This document shows, in pieces, positions 6,375 through 13,048 of a DNA stretch of 18,667 nt. Source of the stretch: Phycisphaerae bacterium (GTDB taxonomy: Bacteria > Planctomycetota > Phycisphaerae > UBA1845 > Fen-1342); contig JALHOX010000033.1 in assembly GCA_022842805.1 (NCBI GenBank), positions 1-18,667 of the forward strand, read 5' to 3'. A program made the translations under genes and the position numbers. The notes below the pieces were generated by a model. That model saw nothing but the letters and a program-made list of their open reading frames with translations, had not been told where the DNA came from and searched no databases. The first letter of the stretch is position 1, and each line of letters starts with the position of its first letter.

Positions 6375-8925
6375 ACTCCGCATCCCCGAACTTGCCCTCG
6401 TCGTCCTCATCGGCACATCCGGCGCCGGCAAGAGCACGCTCGCGCGCCGCTTATTCAAGCCCACCGAAATCCTGTCCTCGGATACCTGCCGCGGTTGGGT
6501 CAGCGACAACGAGAACAGCCTCGAAGCCACGGGCGACGCGTTCGACGTGCTGCACTTCGTCGCCCGCAGGCGCCTCGCCCGCGGTCTGCTCACTGTCATT
6601 GACGCCACCAACGTATACCCCGACGACCGCAAGGCACTCGTGGCGATCGCCCGCGAGTTTCACTGCCTGCCGGTCGCAATCGTGGTTGATACGGAAGAGA
6701 AGCTGTGTCAGCAGCGAAACGAGCAGCGCCCCGATCGTCAGTTTCCGGCTCATGTGATTCGCAAGCAGCGCATGGGGCTGCGCCGCGGTATCCGCGGCCT
6801 GCAGCGAGAGGGCTTTCGCCACGTCTTCGAGCTATGCACGCCCGAGGATTGCGACAACGCCACACTCGTGCGCGAACCGCTCTGGAACAACCTTAAGCAC
6901 GAGTGCGGCCCCTTTGACATCATCGGCGACGTGCATGGCTGCTACGACGAACTCGTCGAACTGCTGACGGCTCTGGGCTACACGCACACCGGTCCCGCCG
7001 GTGCTTGGTCGAATTCCGCCGGTCGCAAGCTCGTTTTCCTCGGCGATCTGGTCGATCGCGGGCCGAAGTCGCCGGAAGTTGTTCGGCTGGTCATGGACAG
7101 TGTGAACGCGGGCGTTGCCTTTTGCGTGCCCGGCAATCACGACAACAAGTTCATGCGCGCCGTCCGGGGCAAGAAGGTGCAGATCACCCACGGCCTCGCC
7201 GAGTCGCTCGATCAATTCGCGAAATACGAAGAGCACTACCGTGGCTTCAGCCGAGTCGCCGCCGAGTTCATCGATGATCTTGTCAGCCATTACGTTCTCG
7301 ATGGCGGGCGGCTGGTTGTCGCTCACGCCGGACTCAAGCAGGAAATGCACGGTCGCGGCTCAGGCGCGGTGCGCGAGTTCGCGATGTACGGCGAGACCAC
7401 CGGCGAAACCGACGAATTCGGTCTGCCAGTGCGTTTTAACTGGGCCGCCGAGTATCGCGGACGGGCTGCGGTGGTCTACGGCCACACCCCCGTGCCCGAG
7501 CCGGAATGGCTGAACAACACCGTCTGCATCGACACGGGTTGCGTCTTCGGCGGCGCCCTCACGGCGCTGCGCTGGCCCGAGCGCGAATTCGTCGGCGTCG
7601 CCGCCAGAGCCACCTATGCCGAGCCGCGGCGGCCGTTTCTCCAGGAAGCTGATCGAGCGCCGCTTTCGTTGCAGCAACAACACGACGACCTGCTCGATCT
7701 GGCCGATTGCATCGGCAAACGCCAGGTCGAGACGCGACTGCAACGCTCAGTCACGATTCGTCCCGAAAACGCCGCGGCGGCGCTCGAAGTCATGAGCCGC
7801 TTCGCGATCGATCCGCGCTGGATGATCCACCTTCCGCCCACGATGTCGCCCTGCGAGACGAGCCGCCTGACCGGCTTGCTCGAGCATCCGTTGGAAGCCT
7901 TTGAGTACTACCGCTCCAACGGCGTCGGCCGCGTCGTCTGTCAGGAAAAGCACATGGGCTCGCGCACACTCGCTGTCGTCTGTCGCGACGCCGACGCCGC
8001 TCGCAGGCGCTTTGAGCCGTCGACCGTGTCGACAGGCTGCATCTACACCCGCACTGGCCGGCCCTTCTTTACCGACGGTGCATTCGAAGTCGCGTTGCTC
8101 GACATGCTCCGCGAAGCGACGACGCGCGCCGGCCTGTGGGAGGAGCTATCGACCGATTGGCTATTGCTCGACTGCGAATTGATGCCTTGGTCAGCCAAGG
8201 CCCAGGAACTGATCCGCCGCCAATATGCGGCCGTCGGCGTCGGCTCAACGACTGGATTGACCGCTTCCGTCGAAGCGCTCCGTGCCGCCGCAACGCACCT
8301 CCCCGCTGCCGAGGCCGCGCTCAAACAGACCCAAGTGCGGCTCGATTTGGCACAGCTCTACGTCGCGGCCTATCGACGCTATTGCTGGGATGTTGTCTCG
8401 CCGACCGACCTACGCCTTGCGCCGTTTCATCTGCTGGCGAGCGAGGGCCGAACCTACTTTGATCGCGATCATCTTTGGCACATGCAGACGCTCGCCCGTC
8501 TGGCGAGCCACAATCCGACGCTGCGCTCGACCGCACATCGGCTCGTGGATCTCTCCGATTCCGCCAGCGAGCAGGCCGCGATCGACTGGTGGACCGACCT
8601 AACCGCCGCCGGCGGCGAGGGAATGGTCGTCAAGCCGCTCGACTTCGTCGCTCGCGGACGGCGCGGCTTACTGCAGCCGGCGATCAAGGTCCGCGGCGCC
8701 GAGTACCTGCGCATCATCTACGGCCCAGAGTACTCGCTGCCCGAGAACCTCGACCGTCTGCGCCAGCGCGGCCTGGGGGCGAAGCGATCGCTGGCGCTGC
8801 GCGAGTTCGCGCTGGGCATCGAGGCGCTCGAGCGCTTCGTCCGCGGCGAGCCGTTGCGTCGCGTTCACGAATGCGTATTTGCCGTGCTGGCGCTGGAAAG
8901 TGAGCCGGTCGATCCTCGCCTTTAG
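6364..8925 (+). CDS. pnkp: Pnkp, polynucleotide kinase-phosphatase-ligase
   Basis: An 853-residue, apparently full-length three-domain RNA repair enzyme (Clostridium thermocellum Pnkp has 870). The GTG start at 6364 lies inside hen1, with GGGAG at 6350-6354, and the protein then begins in line with the family (IPELALVVLIG). Residues 1-170 are the 5'-OH kinase: P-loop GTSGAGKST (17-25, Lys23), Asp40 and Arg43. Residues 185-420 are the metal-dependent 2',3'-phosphatase: Asp189 and His191 (GDVHG), Asp228 and Arg232 (GDLVDRG), Asn258 and His259 (GNHDN), His321 (AHAG), His374 (YGHTP). The C-terminal ligase/adenylyltransferase has motif I EKHMGSR with Lys529 as the likely AMP-binding lysine, later motif GEGMVVKP, and the conserved tail VHECVFAVLALESEPVDPRL. 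Ligation in this family needs Hen1. The overlap with hen1 implies translational coupling. Together they repair RNAs, probably tRNAs, cut by ribotoxins. Confidence 0.96.
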   Translation: MPIELRIPELALVVLIGTSGAGKSTLARRLFKPTEILSSDTCRGWVSDNENSLEATGDAFDVLHFVARRRLARGLLTVIDATNVYPDDRKALVAIAREFHCLPVAIVVDTEEKLCQQRNEQRPDRQFPAHVIRKQRMGLRRGIRGLQREGFRHVFELCTPEDCDNATLVREPLWNNLKHECGPFDIIGDVHGCYDELVELLTALGYTHTGPAGAWSNSAGRKLVFLGDLVDRGPKSPEVVRLVMDSVNAGVAFCVPGNHDNKFMRAVRGKKVQITHGLAESLDQFAKYEEHYRGFSRVAAEFIDDLVSHYVLDGGRLVVAHAGLKQEMHGRGSGAVREFAMYGETTGETDEFGLPVRFNWAAEYRGRAAVVYGHTPVPEPEWLNNTVCIDTGCVFGGALTALRWPEREFVGVAARATYAEPRRPFLQEADRAPLSLQQQHDDLLDLADCIGKRQVETRLQRSVTIRPENAAAALEVMSRFAIDPRWMIHLPPTMSPCETSRLTGLLEHPLEAFEYYRSNGVGRVVCQEKHMGSRTLAVVCRDADAARRRFEPSTVSTGCIYTRTGRPFFTDGAFEVALLDMLREATTRAGLWEELSTDWLLLDCELMPWSAKAQELIRRQYAAVGVGSTTGLTASVEALRAAATHLPAAEAALKQTQVRLDLAQLYVAAYRRYCWDVVSPTDLRLAPFHLLASEGRTYFDRDHLWHMQTLARLASHNPTLRSTAHRLVDLSDSASEQAAIDWWTDLTAAGGEGMVVKPLDFVARGRRGLLQPAIKVRGAEYLRIIYGPEYSLPENLDRLRQRGLGAKRSLALREFALGIEALERFVRGEPLRRVHECVFAVLALESEPVDPRL

Positions 8926-8930
8926 GCGCT

Positions 8931-9713
8931 TTACTCCACCACCCAATTCGGCTTTCGCTTCTCCAAAAAGGCCCGCAGCCCCTCTTGCCCCTCGGCCGAG
9001 ACGCGCACATGCGCCAGCCGGTGCGTCGTCAGGTTTTGGGCCGTGTCCCAGTTGAACGGCTGAATGTCGCTGAGCACGCGCTTGCACTCCGCGATCGCCT
9101 GCGGGCCGTTCTCCGCGATCGCCCGGCAGACCTGTCCCAGCCACGCGTCCGCCGCCGCTTCGTCTGCCGCGACGTGTGAGACGAGGCCGATCCGCAGCGC
9201 CTCGGCCGCGTCGAATTTCTCGGCGGTGAGTGCGTAGCGGCGCGCGTGCGAGCCGATCTTCTCCATGACGAAGGGCGAAATGATCGCGGGCAGAATGCCG
9301 AGCTTCACCTCGCTGAGGCAGAAGATCGCCGGAGCGGTGGCGACCGCCATGTCGCACGCCGCCGTGAGCCCGACGCCTGCGCCAAAGGCGGCCCCATGCA
9401 CGCGGGCGATCACCGGCTTGGGGCAATCGCGCAGCTTGCGCAGCATCTTCGCCAGGATGTTCGCGTCGGCGACGTTTTCCTCGATCGAGTAGTCGATCAT
9501 CCGCTTCATCCAGTGGATGTCGGCCCCGGCGCAAAACGATTTCCCCTCCGCCGCCAGGACGATCGCCCGCACCTTCGCGTCGGCCCCGAACTCGGCGAAC
9601 GCGGTCGACAGCTCTGCCATGAACACATCGTTGAGCGCGTTATGCACATCGGCCCGCGCGAGCGTGATCGTGCCCACCTGACGGGCGACGCTGGTCTTGA
9701 TGAACTGCGGCAT
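8931..9713 (-). CDS. Enoyl-CoA hydratase family, methylglutaconyl-CoA hydratase-like
   Basis: A 260-residue protein of normal crotonase length, starting at ATG 9711-9713 with GGAG seven bases upstream. Crotonase signatures are clear: SFCAGADIHWMKRM near residues 59-72 supplies the first oxyanion-hole loop, and VHGAAFGAGVGL near 105-116 the second. The segment LSEVKLGILPAIISPFVMEKIG followed by ARRYALTAEKFDAAEALRIGLV is the pattern I associate with LiuC/AUH-type 3-methylglutaconyl-CoA hydratases of leucine breakdown, which add water to the double bond of an enoyl-CoA ester. No other leucine or isovalerate pathway gene is in the window, so the exact substrate is uncertain. The protein is cytosolic. 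Its stop lies five bases from the pnkp stop in convergent orientation. Confidence 0.87.
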   Translation of the reverse strand: MPQFIKTSVARQVGTITLARADVHNALNDVFMAELSTAFAEFGADAKVRAIVLAAEGKSFCAGADIHWMKRMIDYSIEENVADANILAKMLRKLRDCPKPVIARVHGAAFGAGVGLTAACDMAVATAPAIFCLSEVKLGILPAIISPFVMEKIGSHARRYALTAEKFDAAEALRIGLVSHVAADEAAADAWLGQVCRAIAENGPQAIAECKRVLSDIQPFNWDTAQNLTTHRLAHVRVSAEGQEGLRAFLEKRKPNWVVE

Positions 9714-10202
9714 GGAGAGGCTCCGGTTGGGGCTTCAAAAAACGAGGGTGGGATTGTAAGGCGGGCAAGAGGGAGGAGGTGCGGATCGCGAAGAGAGGGG
9801 TGGGCTGCGGTGCTCAACAGCCCGAGCGCGAGCGATGAGCGATGTCATGCAACTGCGCGGGGGCCGCAAGCCCCGCACGCGCCTTGCTCAGCACATCGCG
9901 ATGTACGCCACAAACGTATAAACCGCGATTCGCACTCGCGGCAGTTTCCAAAGCCAGTTCACGCGCAAGCCTCCTGGGGGCTTTGAATCGAGCTTAGCCC
10001 GCGCGAATGCGTTTCCCAAACCGATTCGCGCAAATCCGGCCACCCGCGTCGCAACCCCGGTCTGCACCCCGAATTCATGGGGTCCGGCGCCATTTTCTCT
10101 CGGACTTGGGGCGATCGGCGGGCGCAGCGGGTTGCGCAGCATCGAGCGCCGCGCCATAATGTGGCGAAGCAACTCGTCCGAGAATGTATCGAGGAGCGCC
10201 CG
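9714..10202. other. Divergent non-coding gap before the ClpV gene
   Basis: No convincing gene is seen in these 489 bases between the hydratase (minus) and ClpV (plus) genes. Open frames crossing it are low-complexity Arg/Pro-rich shadows or upstream extensions of the neighbours. It should carry both promoters. TATAAA at 9917-9922 is -10-like, but no matching -35 box is visible. A GC-rich stem-loop lies at 9855-9882. The first 42 codons of the ClpV frame (10077-10202) are probably untranslated, because family homology starts at 10203. Confidence 0.5.
9855..9882. other. GC-rich stem-loop in divergent gap
   Basis: GCGCG (9855-9859) pairs with CGCGC (9878-9882), and GGGGC (9860-9864) with GCCCC (9870-9874), around CGCAA, with a three-base bulge GCA. 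No T-run follows on either strand. It may be an RNA leader element or a solitary palindrome; its function is unknown. Confidence 0.3.
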
Positions 10203-12908
10203 ATGGCCGCCGTCGACATGAAGCGTCTGCGTCAGCAACTCAATCCCGTTTGCAGCCGGGCGCTCGAGGCCGGGGCGGGGGCGTGCATACAGCGCACGCA
10301 CTATGAGATCACCCCCGAGCATGTCCTTGCGCCGCTGCTGGACATGGGCGCGTGTGACCTGCATTGCGTCTGCGACAAATTCAAGGTCGACATCTCGAAG
10401 CTGCGGGCGGCGATCCACAAGACGCTCGAAGAGCTGAAGACCGGCAACAGCGGGCGGCCGCAGTTCTCGCCTTTCCTCGCCGGCTGGCTGACCGACGCGT
10501 GGCAGGTTGCGTCGCTCGAACTGATGCAGCACCGCATTCGCTCCGGCGCGGCATTGATCGCGCTCCTGCGCGAGCCCGATCGATCGGCGATCTTCGAGCA
10601 CACCAGCGAGCTGACCAAGATTAACGTCGCCGACCTCGTCCGCGATTTCGCGAAGATCACCGCCGAATCGACCGAGAACCCCGACGCAACGCAGGAAAGC
10701 GGCGCGGAAGGCGGCGACGCTTCGGCGGGCGGCGAGGAGGACATTCTCAAGCAATTTACGACCGACCTCACGCAAAAGGCCCGCGACGGCCGCATCGACC
10801 CGGTCATCGGCCGCGGCCGCGAAGTGCGTCAGATCGTCGACATTCTGATGCGGCGCTATCAGAACAACCCGCTGATCGTCGGCGAGCCGGGCACGGGCAA
10901 GACGGCGATCGTCGAGGGCTTTGCGCTGCGCGTCGCGCAAAACGACGTGCCGAGTGTGATGCAGGGCGTCAGCGTGTACAGCCTCGACGTCGGCTTGCTC
11001 TCCGCCGGTGCGAGCGTGAAGGGCGAATTTGAGCGACGCCTGAAGGGCGTCATCAAGGCCGTGCAGACCAGCGCGGCGGCCGGCAAGCCGATCATCCTCT
11101 TCATCGACGAGGCGCACCTGCTGATCGGCGCCGGGGGCGGGGCCGACGCGGCGAATCTGCTGAAGCCGGCGCTGGCCCGCGGCGAGCTGCGCACCGTCGC
11201 CGCCACGACCTTCGCCGAATACAAGAAGTACTTCGAGAAGGACCCGCCGTTTGCGCAGCGTTTCGGGCTGATCAAGCTGGACGAGCCGAGCGTGTTTGAG
11301 TGCATCGACATGCTGCGCGGCACGAAGGACAAGTTTGAGACGCACCATCGCGTGCGTGTGCTCGACGAAGCCGTGCAGAGCGCGGTCAGCATGTCGCATC
11401 AGTATCTGTCGGAGACGCAGTTGCCGCGCAAGGCGGTCTCGCTGCTCGACACGGCCTGTGCCCGTGTGGCGGTGGGGCTGCATTCGACGCCGGGGCCGAT
11501 CGAGGATTTGCGAAGGCGCGTGCAGCAACTCGACACGGCGATTCGGGCCTTTCAACGTGATGCGGAGGCGGGCAACAAGATTGACCGTGACTTGCTGCAA
11601 TCGTTTGAGCGCGAGCGCGAGGAGCGGAAGACCGAGTGCGCTTCGATTGAGGAGCGCTGGAAGCGGGAGAAATCGCTGGCCGAAGCGGTGCTGAAGCTGC
11701 GGGAGGAGCTTGAACTCGCGATTTCGCCGCCGCCCGCCGCCAGCACGCCGCCGGCGTCGGCAGTGAATGTGTCCACTCCGCAGGCGACTCCGCCGGCGCC
11801 GCGACCGGTTGAGGCGATCAAGGCCGACCTGGCGAAGGCGACCGCGGCGCTGGAAGACTACCTGGCGGGGAATGGGCCGCTGGTGCCGTTGCAGGTGACG
11901 AGTGAAATCGTCTCGCAAGTGCTGAGCGATTGGACCGGCATTCCAGCGGGCAACATGGTGAAGGACACGGCCCAGGCGCTGCTGAGCTTTGAGCAGCGCA
12001 TCGGCGGGCGGATCATCGGGCAGGATCACGCGCTTTCGGAGATCGGCAAGCGGCTGGGCGTCGCGGCGAGCAAGCTGCAGGATCCGAATCTGCCGCTGGC
12101 GGTTTTCATGCTGGTGGGCCCGTCGGGCACGGGCAAGACCGAAACGGCGCTGTCGGTGGCGGATCTGATCTTCGGCGGTGACCGCTTCATGACCACGATC
12201 AACATGACCGAGTACTCGAACTCGATGAATGTCAGCCGGTTGATCGGCTCGGCACCGGGCCTGGTCGGCTATGGGGAGGGCGGCGTGCTGACCGAGGCGG
12301 TGCGGCAGCGGCCTTACAGCGTGGTATTGCTCGATGAGATGGAGAAGGCGCACATCGACGTAAACCTGCTCTTCATGCAGGTCTTCGACAAGGGCGCCCT
12401 GACCGATAGCGAGGGCCGCTCAGCGAATTTCAAGAACACCGTGATCATGATGACCAGCAACGTCGGCAGCGACACGCTGCTCGACCTCTGCACGAAGCGC
12501 GGCGCGGCGAACCTGCCGCCGTTGGAGGAATTGCGGCGCGTGATTCAGCCTGAGCTGGAGCAGCGCTTCACGCCGGCGTTTGTGGGGCGGACGACGGTGA
12601 TTCCGTATTTGCCGCTATTTCCGGAGGCGCTGCGGAAGATCGTCGATCTGAAGCTGAACAAGATCCGCAAGCGTCTGCGCGAGCTGTACAAGCTCGACCT
12701 GGCGCTCAGCCCAGCGGTGGCGGACGAGATTGCGCGGCGGTGTCAGCAGATCACGATCGGCGCGCGGCTGATCAACCTGATCATCAACGAGACGATCTTG
12801 CCGGAGGTGGCGCGGCGCGTGCTCGAGGTGTTGGATGAGAAGGAAAAGTATTCGAAGGTGACGGTGGAGATGGGAGCGGACGGCGGGTTTGGGTACGCGC
12901 TGAGCTAA
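10203..12908 (+). CDS. clpV: ClpV/TssH-type AAA+ ATPase of type VI secretion
   Basis: A 901-residue double AAA+ ATPase. I chose the ATG at 10203 because GAGGAG (10191-10196) is six bases upstream and the ClpV-type N-terminus (NPVCSRALEAGAGACIQRTHYEIT) begins there; an in-frame ATG at 10077 would add 42 unconvincing residues. The first ATPase has Walker A GEPGTGKT (227-234) and Walker B Asp302-Glu303. The second has GPSGTGKT (639-646) and LLDE (709-712). A coiled-coil M domain lies at about 425-506. Phrases such as SAGASVKGEFERRL, NLLKPALARGELRTVAATT, EYKKYFEKDP and QLPRKAVSLLDTACARVAV favour ClpV over ClpB. ClpV disassembles the contracted TssB/TssC sheath of type VI secretion systems using ATP. 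No tss gene lies nearby in the window. A Pro/Ala-rich insert (507-537) interrupts the region before the second ATPase. It converges on the pentapeptide gene. Confidence 0.88.
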   Translation: MAAVDMKRLRQQLNPVCSRALEAGAGACIQRTHYEITPEHVLAPLLDMGACDLHCVCDKFKVDISKLRAAIHKTLEELKTGNSGRPQFSPFLAGWLTDAWQVASLELMQHRIRSGAALIALLREPDRSAIFEHTSELTKINVADLVRDFAKITAESTENPDATQESGAEGGDASAGGEEDILKQFTTDLTQKARDGRIDPVIGRGREVRQIVDILMRRYQNNPLIVGEPGTGKTAIVEGFALRVAQNDVPSVMQGVSVYSLDVGLLSAGASVKGEFERRLKGVIKAVQTSAAAGKPIILFIDEAHLLIGAGGGADAANLLKPALARGELRTVAATTFAEYKKYFEKDPPFAQRFGLIKLDEPSVFECIDMLRGTKDKFETHHRVRVLDEAVQSAVSMSHQYLSETQLPRKAVSLLDTACARVAVGLHSTPGPIEDLRRRVQQLDTAIRAFQRDAEAGNKIDRDLLQSFEREREERKTECASIEERWKREKSLAEAVLKLREELELAISPPPAASTPPASAVNVSTPQATPPAPRPVEAIKADLAKATAALEDYLAGNGPLVPLQVTSEIVSQVLSDWTGIPAGNMVKDTAQALLSFEQRIGGRIIGQDHALSEIGKRLGVAASKLQDPNLPLAVFMLVGPSGTGKTETALSVADLIFGGDRFMTTINMTEYSNSMNVSRLIGSAPGLVGYGEGGVLTEAVRQRPYSVVLLDEMEKAHIDVNLLFMQVFDKGALTDSEGRSANFKNTVIMMTSNVGSDTLLDLCTKRGAANLPPLEELRRVIQPELEQRFTPAFVGRTTVIPYLPLFPEALRKIVDLKLNKIRKRLRELYKLDLALSPAVADEIARRCQQITIGARLINLIINETILPEVARRVLEVLDEKEKYSKVTVEMGADGGFGYALS

Positions 12909-12923
12909 TGCGGGCGGTCCGGG

Positions 12924-12943
12924 GGTGCGTCGAGGGACGGACC
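12924..12943. repeat. GGTGCGTC palindromic repeat, copy 1
   Basis: GGTGCGTC (12924-12931), loop GAGG, then GACGGACC (12936-12943): an 8 bp stem with one mismatched pair. It lies between convergent genes, 48 bases from a perfect second copy with the same loop. The sequence is of a REP-like kind I recall as common in intergenic DNA of several bacterial groups. A role in bidirectional termination is possible, but neither copy has a T-run. Confidence 0.6.
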
Positions 12944-12971
12944 CAACATCTCATGCCGGCAGCGGCCCAAA

Positions 12972-12991
12972 GGTGCGTCGAGGGACGCACC
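12972..12991. repeat. GGTGCGTC palindromic repeat, copy 2
   Basis: A perfect 8 bp stem GGTGCGTC (12972-12979) / GACGCACC (12984-12991) around GAGG. It differs from copy 1 by a single base inside the palindrome. It sits 27 bases from the parS-like site and within the gap between the ClpV gene and the first pentapeptide gene. Confidence 0.65.
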
Positions 12992-13018
12992 CTACACTGG
13001 GAGACGGCGGCGCAAAGT

Positions 13019-13034
13019 TGTTTCACGTGAAATA
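13019..13034. other. Candidate parS (ParB-binding) site
   Basis: TGTTTCACGTGAAATA matches the chromosomal parS consensus TGTTTCACGTGAAACA at 15 of 16 positions; only base 13033 (T for C) differs. The central 12 bases TTTCACGTGAAA (13021-13032) form a perfect palindrome. parS is bound by ParB, which spreads and recruits the SMC condensin and ParA for chromosome segregation. The site is intergenic, 15 bases beyond the stop of the pentapeptide gene, so coding constraint does not explain it. No parA or parB gene lies in the window, which is normal for scattered chromosomal parS sites. Confidence 0.72.
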
Positions 13035-13048
13035 CGGTTGCGCGACGA

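Noticed and set aside
5055..6632. A 525-codon minus-strand open frame across hen1 and the start of pnkp
   Set aside because: It is antisense to a gene with all catalytic residues in place, spans two genes, and gives a low-complexity protein.
9714..10202. A small gene in the gap before the ClpV gene
   Set aside because: The available frames either overlap the ClpV start or are extensions of the hydratase shadow. None has a ribosome binding site together with a plausible protein.
9888..12353. An 821-codon open frame on the minus strand across the ClpV gene
   Set aside because: The plus-strand protein has both Walker A/B pairs and clear family signatures. The antisense product is Arg/His/Gln-rich with no recognisable domain, a common artefact of high-GC codon bias.
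10203..12908. Calling the AAA+ gene clpB
   Set aside because: The segments after the first Walker B and around TACARVAV read as ClpV. The decision should still be tested by a tree.
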